A stretch of DNA of 64,000 nucleotides from an uncultured Bacilli bacterium (GCA_934098435.1 CAKOOV010000001.1:119899-183898), one strand, 5' to 3'; counted from the first letter of the stretch, positions 29,389 to 38,751 are shown. The notes: generated from the letters alone by a model not told the origin. Translations and numbers: made by a program.

Positions 29389-30063
29389 ATGAAGAAAATA
29401 ACTACTATGGTTATAACTGTTTCTTCACAATTATTAGTAGTTTTTGTATTTTTGTTTTTATTATTTGGCACTGTTGGAAGTAATAAAAATGTGACTATTA
29501 TTGCTAATAATAATTTTAATAAAATGGCAGATAGAACTTTGGTTCTTTTTGAAGAAGAAAAGAAAAATGAATCTTCTACTGATGATACTGTTGTTCCTTT
29601 AGAAGATGAAAAAACTAAAGCTCAAGATGTAGTAGAAGAAAAGAAAGAAGAAGATAAAAAGGAAGAAGAAGAAATTGTTGTTACTCCTGAACCTAATTTA
29701 TTTTATGATAGAGCTGTAATAAAAACTGAAGTTGGTACTATTACAGGTTATGGACCAGATTGTGCTGGTTGTTCTGGAATTACTGCTAGTGGTCATAATT
29801 TACATGAATCTATTTATTATAATGATTTAGAATTTGGTACTGTTAGAATTTTAGCTGCTGATAAGAGTATTCCTTTTTATTCAATATTTAGAGTAAGTAA
29901 TATTCCTGGCATGGATCCTTTTCTTGCTATTGTTCTTGATACTGGTGGTAATGTTGGATATGGTAAAGGTACTTTATTTGATTTGGCACATGCTAATGAA
30001 CAAAATGGCGTTCTTCCAAAAACTTCAAATGTTACTTTTGAAATGTTAAGAAGTGGTAAATAA
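29389..30063 (+). CDS. Secreted 3D-domain (YabE/YuiC-like) cell wall protein
   Basis: 224 aa. An N-terminal membrane or signal segment (about residues 7-27) is followed by an acidic/lysine-rich low-complexity linker (roughly 60-100), then a 3D (Asp-Asp-Asp) double-psi barrel: GTITGYGPDCAGCSG, VRILAADKSIPFYSIFRV, IVLDTGGNVGYGKGTLFDL. These are probable lytic transglycosylase-type domains acting on peptidoglycan, as in YabE, YocH or Sps. It has no G5 domain. Placed between tatD and spoIID; rnmV and ksgA, normal neighbours in Bacillus, are absent. Confidence 0.8.
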   Translation: MKKITTMVITVSSQLLVVFVFLFLLFGTVGSNKNVTIIANNNFNKMADRTLVLFEEEKKNESSTDDTVVPLEDEKTKAQDVVEEKKEEDKKEEEEIVVTPEPNLFYDRAVIKTEVGTITGYGPDCAGCSGITASGHNLHESIYYNDLEFGTVRILAADKSIPFYSIFRVSNIPGMDPFLAIVLDTGGNVGYGKGTLFDLAHANEQNGVLPKTSNVTFEMLRSGK

Positions 30064-30118
30064 TTATTACTTCTTTTTTTTGACATTTTTTTTAATATTT
30101 GAGGAATATAATTATTAT

Positions 30119-31054
30119 ATGAAGAAGATATTATTAATAGTTATAATTGTTATTTTTGTTCCTTTTTTGATAGTTAACTTTTATAAAACACCAAAAATTA
30201 AAGAAATTAAGCTTAATTATGAATCTAATTATTTTATTAGAGTTAAAAGAACTTCTACTAATGAAATACAAAATATACCTTTTGAGGAATATATTGTTGG
30301 TGTTTTAGCGGGGGAAATGCCTATTTCTTTTGAAAAAGAAGCTTTTAAGGCACAAGCTGTGGCTGCTAGGAGCTATGCTCTTAAACGTATCTTATATAAC
30401 AAAGAAAATGATTATGATGTTGTTGATTCTGTTATGAATCAAGTCTATTTAGATGATAGTTATTTAAAGAATGCTTGGGGTGATAATTATATAGTTAATA
30501 TTAATAAACTTAGAGAGGCTGTTAATGAAACAACTTTGGAATATTTGGATTATAATGGGGAGGTTATTGATGCTATGTTTTTTTCTACTAGTAATGGTTA
30601 TACGGAGGATGCAGCTACGGTATTTAGTGTTGATTTGCCTTATTTGAAAAGTGTTAAATCAGGTTGGGATGAAAATACTAGTTCAGCTTTTAGATCTACT
30701 ACAACGATGAGTATTAATGATTTTTATAGTAAACTTGGATTGGAAAATTCTGATAATTTTGATGTTAAGGTTTTAAAAAGAAGTAGTACTAATCGAATTA
30801 TTACTATTAGTATTAATGGTAAAGAATTTTCTGCAAGAACTTTATATGATAAGCTTTCTTTAAAGTCGACTGATTTTTCTTTAAAGCGTGATGGTGATAA
30901 GGTAATTATTGATACTGTTGGATACGGTCATGGTGTTGGTATGAGTCAATATGGTGCTAAAGGTATGGCAGAAGAGGGATATAATTACAAGGAAATTCTT
31001 AGTTATTATTATAGTGGTACTTCTATTAAAAAAATTAAAAATTTTGGTATATAA
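30119..31054 (+). CDS. spoIID: Stage II sporulation protein D
   Basis: About 311 aa. It has one N-terminal membrane helix, then a periplasmic domain with FEEYIVGVLAGEMP, whose Glu is the probable lytic transglycosylase residue, AFKAQAVAARSYAL, and the GYGHGVGMSQYGA signature. SpoIID with SpoIIM and SpoIIP degrades septal peptidoglycan to drive engulfment; it is normally sigma-E dependent. GAGGAA precedes ATG 30119. Start of the spoIID-spoIIQ-spoIIID-mbl order. Confidence 0.93.
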   Translation: MKKILLIVIIVIFVPFLIVNFYKTPKIKEIKLNYESNYFIRVKRTSTNEIQNIPFEEYIVGVLAGEMPISFEKEAFKAQAVAARSYALKRILYNKENDYDVVDSVMNQVYLDDSYLKNAWGDNYIVNINKLREAVNETTLEYLDYNGEVIDAMFFSTSNGYTEDAATVFSVDLPYLKSVKSGWDENTSSAFRSTTTMSINDFYSKLGLENSDNFDVKVLKRSSTNRIITISINGKEFSARTLYDKLSLKSTDFSLKRDGDKVIIDTVGYGHGVGMSQYGAKGMAEEGYNYKEILSYYYSGTSIKKIKNFGI

Positions 31055-31092
31055 TTATTTATTTAGGAAACAATTATATTAGAGGTGATAAT

Positions 31093-31734
31093 ATGAGAAA
31101 GGTAAGAATTAGAAACTCTTTTGTTCCTATAATATATGGAACTATTGTGGTAGTGTTTTTATTTGGTATGTATTTTGCTCAAAAATATGCTAAGGATTTG
31201 CTATTTAAAAATGATAGTAATCATAGATATGTTGATGGCGAAATTACTGAAAAAAGAGACAATGATATTCCTGTTGTTAATACAAGTAATTCTATTGTTA
31301 GACCTTATTTAGATAGTTCTGTTTCTATTGCTAAAACATTTTATGATTATACTGGAGATGAAAATGAACAAGAAAATTCTATAATTTATTATGAGGGTAC
31401 TTATATGCAAAATAGTGGTGTTGATTATGCTAGTGATAATGTTTTTGATGTTATTAGTATTTTAGATGGTACTGTAATATTAGTGGAAAATAATGATCTT
31501 CTTGGTAGTACTATTCAAATAAGGCATAGTAACGATCTTATTAGTGTATATCAAAGTTTATCAGATGTTTCTGTAAAAAAAGATGATAAAATTATTCAGG
31601 GACAAATAATTGCTAAGAGTGGAACTTCTAATATTAATAAAGAGCTAGGTAATCATTTGCATTTTGAATTATATTATAAGGGTAAGATAGTTAATCCTGA
31701 AGAATATTATAATAAATCTATCGATGAACTTTAG
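31093..31734 (+). CDS. spoIIQ: Stage II sporulation protein Q (degenerate M23 domain)
   Basis: 213 aa with one N-terminal membrane helix (about 13-30) and an extracellular M23/LytM domain. The first zinc motif reads NSGVD where an active enzyme has HxGxD, so the first zinc His is replaced, as in Bacillus SpoIIQ; HLHFE remains. SpoIIQ in the forespore membrane joins SpoIIIAH to form the intercellular channel. The AGAGGTGATA ribosome site precedes the start. It is followed by a terminator. Confidence 0.88.
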   Translation: MRKVRIRNSFVPIIYGTIVVVFLFGMYFAQKYAKDLLFKNDSNHRYVDGEITEKRDNDIPVVNTSNSIVRPYLDSSVSIAKTFYDYTGDENEQENSIIYYEGTYMQNSGVDYASDNVFDVISILDGTVILVENNDLLGSTIQIRHSNDLISVYQSLSDVSVKKDDKIIQGQIIAKSGTSNINKELGNHLHFELYYKGKIVNPEEYYNKSIDEL

Positions 31735-31751
31735 GCAGTAATGCCTTTTTT
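31733..31751 (+). terminator. Terminator after spoIIQ
   Basis: AGGCA / TGCCT stem, GTAA loop, T run. Confidence 0.7.
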
Positions 31752-31793
31752 CATAATAATTCTTTTCTTTAATATTATATATTAGGTGATAAT

Positions 31794-32051
31794 ATGAGAA
31801 AAGATATTTATGATAGAGTAATTGGTGAAGCAAAATATTTGATTGATACTAATTCTACTATTAGAGAGATTGCTAGATTATTTGATGTTTCTAAAAGCAC
31901 TGTACATATGGATATGAGAGATAGACTTCCTTTGGTTGATGTTAATATGTATAATGAAGTGTCAAGTATTCTGAAATATCATATTGATATTAAACATATT
32001 CGTGGGGGTGAGGCAACAAAAAGAAAGTTTTTAAGAAAAAATGTCGACTAA
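31794..32051 (+). CDS. spoIIID: Sporulation transcription factor SpoIIID
   Basis: 85 aa with a central helix-turn-helix (STIREIARLFDVSKSTVHMD) and a basic C-terminus (RGGEATKRKFLRK). SpoIIID regulates mother-cell genes in concert with sigma-E. Length and sequence fit the family closely. It lies before mbl as in Bacillus. GGTGAT precedes the start. Confidence 0.95.
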   Translation: MRKDIYDRVIGEAKYLIDTNSTIREIARLFDVSKSTVHMDMRDRLPLVDVNMYNEVSSILKYHIDIKHIRGGEATKRKFLRKNVD

Positions 32052-32105
32052 GTAGTATAAAAAAAAGGTAAAATGTGGTAAAATGGTAATAAGGATGGTG
32101 ATTTT

Positions 32106-33098
32106 GTGTTTAATAAAGATATTGGAATTGACTTGGGAACTGCGAATGTACTTATATATATTAAGGGTCAGGGTATTGTACTTAATGAACCATCTGTCGT
32201 TGCTATTGATGCAGATACAAAAAAACCTTTGGCTGTTGGTACTGAGGCAAGAGAAATGTTAGGGCGTACACCTGGTAAAGTTAAAGCTATTAAACCTATG
32301 AAGGATGGAGTTATAGCAGATTATGATACTACTGAAGTTATGCTTAATTATTTTATTAAGAAAGTTAATGGAAAAAGTTTCTTTTCTAGACCTAGAATTT
32401 TGATTTGTTGTCCTTCTAATATTACTCAAGTTGAAAAAAATGCTATTAAAGAAGCTGCCGAAAGAACTGGCGCTAAAAAGGTTTATTTGGAAGAAGAACC
32501 TAAAGTGGCTTCTATTGGTGCAGGAATGGATATATCTAAGCCTAGTGGTAATATGGTTATTGATATTGGTGGTGGTACTACTGATATTGCTATTTTATCT
32601 TTAGGTGGTATTGTTGGAAGTTCTTCTATTAGAATTGCTGGTAATGCATTTGATAATGATATCGTTAAATATATTAAGGATAAATATAAATTATTGGTTG
32701 GGGAAAGAACTGCTGAAGATATTAAGATTACTATAGGAACAGTTTTTCCTGGTTCAAGGAATGAAAAGATGGAAGTTAGAGGCCGTGATTTAGTTACTGG
32801 GCTTCCACATACTATAACTCTTACTAGTGATGAAGTGGAAGAGGCTTTAAGGGAAAGCATATATACTATTATACATGCTGTAAAGGGTATACTTGAACAG
32901 ACTCCTCCTGAGCTATCTGCTGATATTATTGATAAAGGAATTGTTCTTACTGGTGGTGGTGCAATGATTGATGGTATTTCACAAATTTTGGGTCAGGAAT
33001 TAAAAGTACCTGTATTTATTGCAGAGTCTCCACTTACTTGTGTAGCGGAAGGAACAGGTATTCTTTTAGATAATTTATACATGTTAGAAAGGCAATAA
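32106..33098 (+). CDS. mbl: MreB-family actin homologue Mbl
   Basis: 330 aa actin-fold ATPase. It has DIGIDLGTANVLIYIKG, ICCPSNIT, YLEEEPKVASIGAGM, DIGGGTTDIAILSLGG, IGERTAEDIKI-type VGERTAEDIKI, and LTGGGAMIDG. It forms membrane-bound filaments that direct lateral wall synthesis. The position after spoIIID and strong collinearity favour Mbl over MreB. GTG start after GGTGAT. Confidence 0.93.
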   Translation: MFNKDIGIDLGTANVLIYIKGQGIVLNEPSVVAIDADTKKPLAVGTEAREMLGRTPGKVKAIKPMKDGVIADYDTTEVMLNYFIKKVNGKSFFSRPRILICCPSNITQVEKNAIKEAAERTGAKKVYLEEEPKVASIGAGMDISKPSGNMVIDIGGGTTDIAILSLGGIVGSSSIRIAGNAFDNDIVKYIKDKYKLLVGERTAEDIKITIGTVFPGSRNEKMEVRGRDLVTGLPHTITLTSDEVEEALRESIYTIIHAVKGILEQTPPELSADIIDKGIVLTGGGAMIDGISQILGQELKVPVFIAESPLTCVAEGTGILLDNLYMLERQ

Positions 33099-33115
33099 TA
33101 ATTGTCTTTTTTTAT
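33090..33115 (+). terminator. Terminator after mbl
   Basis: AGGCAAT / ATTGTCT stem (one G-T pair) with T run; overlaps the stop codon. Confidence 0.7.
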
Positions 33116-33201
33116 TTTATTTGTGTAAATTATTTGTAAAAATTGTCTTTTTTGTTTTATTTATATATTTTTTTTGATACAATTAAGTGGAGGGTGATAA
33201 T

Positions 33202-33636
33202 ATGAAAATAGGTTTAGCAAGTGATCATAGAGGATATAGAGCTAAAGAAATGTTAAAGGAATATCTTGATGAATATAATATTATAGATTATGGTACTGAT
33301 AGTGATGAATCTACTGATTTTCCAATATATGCTACTAGGCTTGGAAAAGCTATTGCTAACCATGATGTCGATTTAGGTATTGCAATATGTGGTACTGGTA
33401 TTGGTATGAGTATTTGTCTTAATAAAATTAAGGGTGTATACTGCGCTAAGGTTTCTAGTGAAAGTGAAGCTATATTATGTAGGAGTCATAATAATGCAAA
33501 TGTTATTGCTATGAGTGAAGATATTAGTCCTGAACTTATGAAAAATATAGTTAATAAATTTATAGATACTTCTTTTTCTAATGTTAATAAATATGTTAGA
33601 AGAAATGATATGATTAAGGAACTTGAAAATGATTAA
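33202..33636 (+). CDS. rpiB: Ribose 5-phosphate isomerase B
   Basis: 144 aa of the RpiB/LacAB family. MKIGLASDHRGYRAKE at the N-terminus and GIAICGTGIGMSICLNKIKGVYC contain the catalytic Cys and anion hole; RSHNNANVIAM follows. It interconverts ribose- and ribulose-5-phosphate. GGAGGGTGAT fixes ATG 33202. It overlaps the DUF1146 gene by 8 nt. Confidence 0.92.
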   Translation: MKIGLASDHRGYRAKEMLKEYLDEYNIIDYGTDSDESTDFPIYATRLGKAIANHDVDLGIAICGTGIGMSICLNKIKGVYCAKVSSESEAILCRSHNNANVIAMSEDISPELMKNIVNKFIDTSFSNVNKYVRRNDMIKELEND

Positions 33637-33817
33637 ATTTATTTTATATTTATTTATTATTCCATTAGTTATTTATGCTATGGATGGTATTAATATTAAT
33701 GGTATATTTAAAAAGAATAAGATATATCAAGCTAGAATATTATATATTCTTTTTGTATTTGGTTTATCTTATTTGGTTTGTAATTTTTTATATGATTTTT
33801 TATATATTATAAAGTAA
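33629..33817 (+). CDS. DUF1146 (YwzB-like) small membrane protein
   Basis: 62 aa with two membrane segments, an INGIFKKNK loop and the family-like YQARILYILFVFGLSYLV segment (QAR then helix). Function unknown. Overlaps the rpiB end (ATGATTAA), so it is translationally coupled. YwzB is near the ATP synthase operon in Bacillus, not beside rpiB. Confidence 0.7.
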   Translation: MIKFILYLFIIPLVIYAMDGININGIFKKNKIYQARILYILFVFGLSYLVCNFLYDFLYIIK

Positions 33818-33836
33818 GCATTATTTTGCTTTTTTT
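33816..33836 (+). terminator. Weak terminator after DUF1146
   Basis: AAGCA / TGCTT stem, 6-nt loop, T run. Confidence 0.5.
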
Positions 33837-33857
33837 CTTTTATTTTTTGTAATACTA

Positions 33858-33866
33858 TGATAAAAT
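33858..33866 (+). promoter_or_regulatory. Extended -10 promoter of dusB-RDD-lysS
   Basis: TGATAAAAT; the surrounding TATGATAAAATACTT is identical to that of the T-box operon promoter at 25991. Confidence 0.5.
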
Positions 33867-33885
33867 ACTTACAGCAGGTGATTTA

Positions 33886-34869
33886 ATGATTAAAATTGGT
33901 AATATTGTTCTTGATAATAATGTTTTTTTGGCCCCTATGGCAGGTGTTTGTAATAGTGCTTTTAGAAGAATTATTAAAGAGGAAGGTTGTTCTTTAGTTT
34001 TTGCCGAAATGGTTAGTGATAAAGGACTTATACACGATAGCCAGAAGACTAAAGATATGCTTTATTGTGATGAATGTGAGAGGCCTATTGCACAGCAAAT
34101 TTTTGGTAGTGATAAAGATACTTTTGTGGAGGCTGCTAAAATGGTATATGATATTATGAGACCTGATATTATTGATATTAATATGGGGTGTCCAGTTCCT
34201 AAAGTTGCTATTAAATCACAAGCTGGAGCAGCACTTCTTAAATCTCCAGAAAAGATTAGAGATATTGTTAGTGCAGTAGTGGATGCTGTCCCTTGCCCTG
34301 TTACTGTTAAAATTAGAAGTGGCTGGGATAGTAATAGTATTAATGCGGTAGAAGTCGCTAAAATTTGTGAAGAGGCTGGTGCTAGTGCTATTACTATTCA
34401 TGGTAGGACTCGTAGTCAAGGTTATAGTGGCACTGTTGATTTAGATATCATTAAAAAAGTTAAAGAAGCTGTTTCTATACCGGTAATAGGTAATGGTGAT
34501 ATTAGAGATATTAAAAGTGCAGAGAAGATGTTATCTTATACTGGTTGTGATGCTATTATGATAGGTAGAGGTGTTTTAGGGAATCCTTGGCTTATGAAAG
34601 AAATTATTACTTATTTAAATACTGGTCTAGTTATTCCTAAACCCACTTATAAAGAAAGAATTGATATGTGTATTCATCATTTGAATTATTTACTTGAAAT
34701 TAAATGTGAGAAAGTAGCTGTACTTGAAATGAGAAGTCATGTATCTTGGTATTTAAAAGGTCTTCCTAATGTGCAAAATGTAAAGAATGATATTTTTAAG
34801 GTTAAAACTAGTGATGAAATGATGAAAATTCTTAATAACTATTTAAAAGAACTTGAAAATGATGTATAA
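33886..34869 (+). CDS. dusB: tRNA-dihydrouridine synthase (DusB type)
   Basis: 327 aa FMN-binding TIM barrel. Signatures are LAPMAGVCNSAFR, DINMGCPVPKV with the catalytic Cys, VKIRSGWD, TIHGRTRSQGYSG and MIGRGVLGNPW. It reduces uridine to dihydrouridine in tRNA D-loops. GCAGGTGAT precedes the start. First gene of a probable operon with the RDD protein and lysS; the Bacillus yacF-lysS order is similar. Confidence 0.94.
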   Translation: MIKIGNIVLDNNVFLAPMAGVCNSAFRRIIKEEGCSLVFAEMVSDKGLIHDSQKTKDMLYCDECERPIAQQIFGSDKDTFVEAAKMVYDIMRPDIIDINMGCPVPKVAIKSQAGAALLKSPEKIRDIVSAVVDAVPCPVTVKIRSGWDSNSINAVEVAKICEEAGASAITIHGRTRSQGYSGTVDLDIIKKVKEAVSIPVIGNGDIRDIKSAEKMLSYTGCDAIMIGRGVLGNPWLMKEIITYLNTGLVIPKPTYKERIDMCIHHLNYLLEIKCEKVAVLEMRSHVSWYLKGLPNVQNVKNDIFKVKTSDEMMKILNNYLKELENDV

Positions 34870-34889
34870 TGTATTAAGGAGCTGATTTT

Positions 34890-35477
34890 ATGAAAACAAG
34901 TTTTTTTAAACGCGTAATGGCTTTTTGTTTTGATTATTTTATTTTAACTTTAGTTTTGTCTTTTATTACTATGGGGTTTAATACTGATAGTAGAAGTTTT
35001 TATACTGAAATTGGAAATATTGAAAAAGAATATAAAAATGGAAATATTGACATTTTAGAATATAATAATAGGTTAATGGAATTAGAATATGATTTTCAAA
35101 AAAGCAATCTTCCAGTTAATGGTATTAATTTAGCATTATTTGTTGGTTATTTTATTGTTTTTTGTTATTTGAATAAGGGACAAACCTTAGGTAAAAAATT
35201 ATTTAAAATAAGAGTTGTTGATAAAGATGGTGGTAATGTTAAGTTGTCTTCTTTAATTGTTAGAAGTTTGTTTATATATGGTATTGTATCATGTATTTAC
35301 TCTATTATTTGTACTTTGTTTTTACCTAGTAATGTGTTTATTTATAGTTATAAATGGGTTGTTAATATAGAAACTATGTTATTATTTGCTTGTTTTCTTA
35401 CTGCTATGTATAGGAAAGATGGTAAGGGGTTACATGATTTGATTAGTAAAACTAATGTTATAGGAGAGGTGAAATAA
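34890..35477 (+). CDS. RDD family membrane protein
   Basis: 195 aa. The family Arg and Asp are in FKRVMAFCFDYFIL near the N-terminus, with about four membrane helices; GQTLGKKLFKIRVVDKDGG and GKGLHDLIS are typical RDD landmarks. Function unknown, sometimes linked to ion transport. Between dusB and lysS, with a 1-nt gap to lysS. Confidence 0.85.
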   Translation: MKTSFFKRVMAFCFDYFILTLVLSFITMGFNTDSRSFYTEIGNIEKEYKNGNIDILEYNNRLMELEYDFQKSNLPVNGINLALFVGYFIVFCYLNKGQTLGKKLFKIRVVDKDGGNVKLSSLIVRSLFIYGIVSCIYSIICTLFLPSNVFIYSYKWVVNIETMLLFACFLTAMYRKDGKGLHDLISKTNVIGEVK

Positions 35478-35478
35478 A

Positions 35479-36945
35479 ATGGAAAGAAGTGAACAGGAAT
35501 TAGTTAGAATTGAAAAATTGGATAAGATTAGTGAATTTTGTAATCCTTATCCTGATAGATATGATAGAACTCATACATTGAAAGAAGCTAGATTGCTTTC
35601 TGATGGTACTACTGATGTTAGAATTGCTGGTAGAATTGTTTTTATGAGAAAGATGGGGAAGCTTAGTTTTATTCGTATTCGTGATATTGAAGCTGATATG
35701 CAACTTGAAATGAAGATTGATGTTGTTGGCGAAGATAATTATGATTTCTTTAAAAAGCAAATAGATACTGGTGATTTTATTGGAGCAGAAGGTGAAATAT
35801 TTACAACTCAAACTGGTGAAAAAACTCTAAGAGTACATAATTTTAATTTCTTAGGTAAAGCTTTAAGGCCTTTACCTGAAAAATTCCATGGTCTTACTGA
35901 TACTGAAATAAAGTATAGGCAAAGATATGTTGATTTAATTATGAATGAGGAAACGAGACGTGTTTTTTTAGGTAGAAGTAAATTATATGCTTTTATACAT
36001 AGATATTTAGGAGAAAATGGTTTCTTGGAAGTTGAAACTCCTATTTTACAAAATGCTGTTAGTGGTGCTTCTGCTAAACCATTTTATACTCATCATAATG
36101 CTTTGGATATTGACTGTAATCTTAGAATTGCACCTGAAACTTACTTAAAGCAATGTATCGCTGGTGGTTTTGATAGGGTATATGAGGTTGCTAAATGTTT
36201 TAGAAATGAGGGAATGGATCCTCAGCATTTACAAGAGTTTACTCAAGTAGAATGGTATGTTTCTTATTGGAATTATGAGGATACTATTAAATTCTACAAG
36301 GGATTTATGCAAAATTTATTATTGGAACTAGTAGGAAAGACAGAGATTGAATATCAAAGTCATGTACTTGATTTTGGTGATAGAGAATGGAAGAGAATTA
36401 ACTATGTTGAAGAAATGAGAAAGGTATTTGGTTTTGATTTTCTTGATATAGATGAGCCTAGTGTTCTTAAAGATAAGATTGTTCAAAGCGGTTTATATTC
36501 TTATAATGATTTGGAAGAGTATAAATCTGTTAGTCAAATTATTGATTTTGTATATAAGAGACAAATCCGTGAGAATATTATTGAGCCTACTATTATATAT
36601 AACTATCCTGCTGTGATGATGCCACTTACTAGAAGAAATGATGAAGATAGCAGAATGGTTGATATGTTCCAGGTTGTTGCATGTGGTACTGAACTTTGTA
36701 AGGCTTATTCAGAACTTGTTAATCCTAAAACACAAAGAGAGGCTTTTGAAGATCAACTTAAAGCTAAGGCACAAGGCGATGATGAGACTATGGATGTTGA
36801 TGAAGGATTTTTGCTTGCTATGGAACAAGGAATGCCTCCTATTAGCGGGCTTGGTTTTGGTATTGATAGACTTCTTATGATAATCTTTGACCAACCTTCT
36901 ATTAGGGATGTTGTATTATTTCCTCAAATGAAGGATAAAAAATAA
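35479..36945 (+). CDS. lysS: Lysyl-tRNA synthetase, class II
   Basis: 488 aa. It has an OB-fold anticodon-binding domain (VRIAGRIVFMRKMGKLSFI), class II motif 2 in CFRNEGMDPQHLQEFTQVE, and motif 3 GLGFGIDRLLM. The TELCKAYSELVNP segment is LysS-specific. AGGAGAGGTGA lies upstream. No T-box of its own was found. Confidence 0.97.
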   Translation: MERSEQELVRIEKLDKISEFCNPYPDRYDRTHTLKEARLLSDGTTDVRIAGRIVFMRKMGKLSFIRIRDIEADMQLEMKIDVVGEDNYDFFKKQIDTGDFIGAEGEIFTTQTGEKTLRVHNFNFLGKALRPLPEKFHGLTDTEIKYRQRYVDLIMNEETRRVFLGRSKLYAFIHRYLGENGFLEVETPILQNAVSGASAKPFYTHHNALDIDCNLRIAPETYLKQCIAGGFDRVYEVAKCFRNEGMDPQHLQEFTQVEWYVSYWNYEDTIKFYKGFMQNLLLELVGKTEIEYQSHVLDFGDREWKRINYVEEMRKVFGFDFLDIDEPSVLKDKIVQSGLYSYNDLEEYKSVSQIIDFVYKRQIRENIIEPTIIYNYPAVMMPLTRRNDEDSRMVDMFQVVACGTELCKAYSELVNPKTQREAFEDQLKAKAQGDDETMDVDEGFLLAMEQGMPPISGLGFGIDRLLMIIFDQPSIRDVVLFPQMKDKK

Positions 36946-36976
36946 TTAATTAACTTTAATAAATCGTTATAAAATA

Positions 36977-37007
36977 AGGGAAAAACTATATAAATTTTCT
37001 CTTTTTT
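36977..37007 (+). terminator. Terminator after lysS
   Basis: AGGGAAAA / TTTTCTCT stem with a 10-nt loop and T run. Confidence 0.6.
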
Positions 37008-37008
37008 A

Positions 37009-37036
37009 TTTACTTTTATTCTAGTTGTGCTATAAT
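37009..37036 (+). promoter_or_regulatory. Promoter of the permease gene
   Basis: -35 TTTACT (37009-37014), 16-bp spacer, extended -10 TGCTATAAT with hexamer at 37031-37036. Confidence 0.55.
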
Positions 37037-37055
37037 TATGTTAGAGGAGGTTATT

Positions 37056-38513
37056 ATGAAAAAACATAGTTTATTTAAAGTAATATTAATTGTTTTAGGT
37101 TCACTTATAGCAGTAGATGCAGTTTTAGCTATACTTGGTGTTTGTGGTGTAAAAGGTTTAAAAGATGTTTATACTATGATACCACTTGGTGATGTTTTGA
37201 TTAACTTTGTACAATCATTTTATTATTTCTTTGATACTGTAGTTTATTTATTAGTACTTGGAGCTTTCTATGGTGTATTAAATAAAGTTCCTGCTTATAA
37301 GAAATTAGTAGATAATGTAGCACAAAAAGTTAAGTCTAATAGTAAATTATTTGTATTTATTATTACTGGCATATTTGCTGTTTTAACTTCACTTACTGGT
37401 TTAACTAATGTACTTCTTATATTTGTACCATTTGCAATTGCTATAATCTTATTACTTGGTTATGATAAGTTGGTTGCTATTAGTTCTACAATTGTTGCAA
37501 TGTTAGTGGGATTTATGGGTGGTTTATATGTAACATTTAGAGATCCTAGTAATTATTATGGCTATTCTGCTACTACAATTGAAGGATTGACTGGTATTGA
37601 ACTTTCTAGTACTATATGGTTCAAACTTGCTATATTAGTATTTGGTACTGCTTTACTTATTTTCTTTATTAATAGGTATATTAATAATGTTAAGGATAAG
37701 AAAGTTAAATATGAATTAAACGAGAATGACTCTGTAGTTGCTACTGAAGTTAAAGGAGATTATAAAGAAATTAGAACTTGGCCTATGATTGCTATATTTG
37801 CTATTATATTTGTTATATTATTATTAGGACTATTACCTTGGAATTCTTTGTTTGGTATTACATGTTTTGATAGTTTTAACGAATGGTTATTAGGTTTGAA
37901 AATTGGAGAATTTACTATATTTTCTAATATTATTTCTAATAATATGACTGCATTTGGTAATTGGGCAAGTTTAGGTTCTTATATGTCAATTATTATAACT
38001 TTGATTTTATTTACTTTATTAATTAAATTTATTTATAAAGTTAAATTTAATGATGTTATTGATAATTTTGTAAGTGGATCTAAAAAAATGGTACCTATGA
38101 TATTTATTATTATTCTTAGTTATGCTATATTGGTTAGTACATATAATCATGGCTTTATAGCTAATATTATTAATTGGCTTAATGATACTAAATTGGGTAT
38201 TAATGTTGTTACTGCTTCATTAATTACTATGCTAGGTACTTTGTTACATTCTGATTTATATTATACTATAGCGGGAGTATATTCTAATATCATCGCTACT
38301 ATAACTGATAAATCATTAATGTCATTATATGCTATTACTTTTCAAAGTGTATATGGTTTAACTTCAATTATTGCACCTACTAGTTTCTTAGTAATATTTG
38401 CACTTAAATATTTTGATGTTCCTTATACTACTTGGTTTAAGTATATATGGAGATTTGTACTTATGCTATTCTTACTTGTAATATTAGTATTACTTGTACT
38501 TGCATTGGTATAA
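37056..38513 (+). CDS. Multi-spanning permease, ion-transporter/YfcC-like, substrate unknown
   Basis: About 485 aa with roughly 12 hydrophobic helices and two halves that look related, the layout of ion-transporter-superfamily carriers (YfcC, AbgT, NhaC-type). A mid-protein loop rich in charge (NNVKDKKVKYELNEND) separates the halves; FASLTGLTNVLLIFVP-like and IAPTSFLVIFALKYF hydrophobic blocks flank the pores. I cannot assign a substrate. AGAGGAGG fixes ATG 37056. It has its own promoter and terminator. Confidence 0.65.
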   Translation: MKKHSLFKVILIVLGSLIAVDAVLAILGVCGVKGLKDVYTMIPLGDVLINFVQSFYYFFDTVVYLLVLGAFYGVLNKVPAYKKLVDNVAQKVKSNSKLFVFIITGIFAVLTSLTGLTNVLLIFVPFAIAIILLLGYDKLVAISSTIVAMLVGFMGGLYVTFRDPSNYYGYSATTIEGLTGIELSSTIWFKLAILVFGTALLIFFINRYINNVKDKKVKYELNENDSVVATEVKGDYKEIRTWPMIAIFAIIFVILLLGLLPWNSLFGITCFDSFNEWLLGLKIGEFTIFSNIISNNMTAFGNWASLGSYMSIIITLILFTLLIKFIYKVKFNDVIDNFVSGSKKMVPMIFIIILSYAILVSTYNHGFIANIINWLNDTKLGINVVTASLITMLGTLLHSDLYYTIAGVYSNIIATITDKSLMSLYAITFQSVYGLTSIIAPTSFLVIFALKYFDVPYTTWFKYIWRFVLMLFLLVILVLLVLALV

Positions 38514-38525
38514 TAATCTTATTTT

Positions 38526-38557
38526 AGATATCTATCTTTTGATAGATGTCTTTTTTT
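38526..38557 (+). terminator. Terminator after the permease gene
   Basis: AGATATCTATC / GATAGATGTCT stem, TTTT loop, T run. Confidence 0.85.
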
Positions 38558-38751
38558 GATATTATTATTTTTATTTCTTTTTATTGTACTTATTAATTTT
38601 TTTGTTATATTTTTTTGTTATAAATAAAATTTTTGCGATAATCAAAAGCATTTTATTGATTATATTATAAAATGTCTTTTTTTATTGTTTAAAATATTTA
38701 ATTATATATCATTATATTCATAGGATATATATGAAAGGAGAAATTAGAATA

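Noticed and set aside
30080..30112. SigA promoter before spoIID (TTGACA and TATAAT)
   Set aside because: The spacer is 21 bp, and the -10 is only 7 bp before the start codon, leaving no ribosome site in the transcript.
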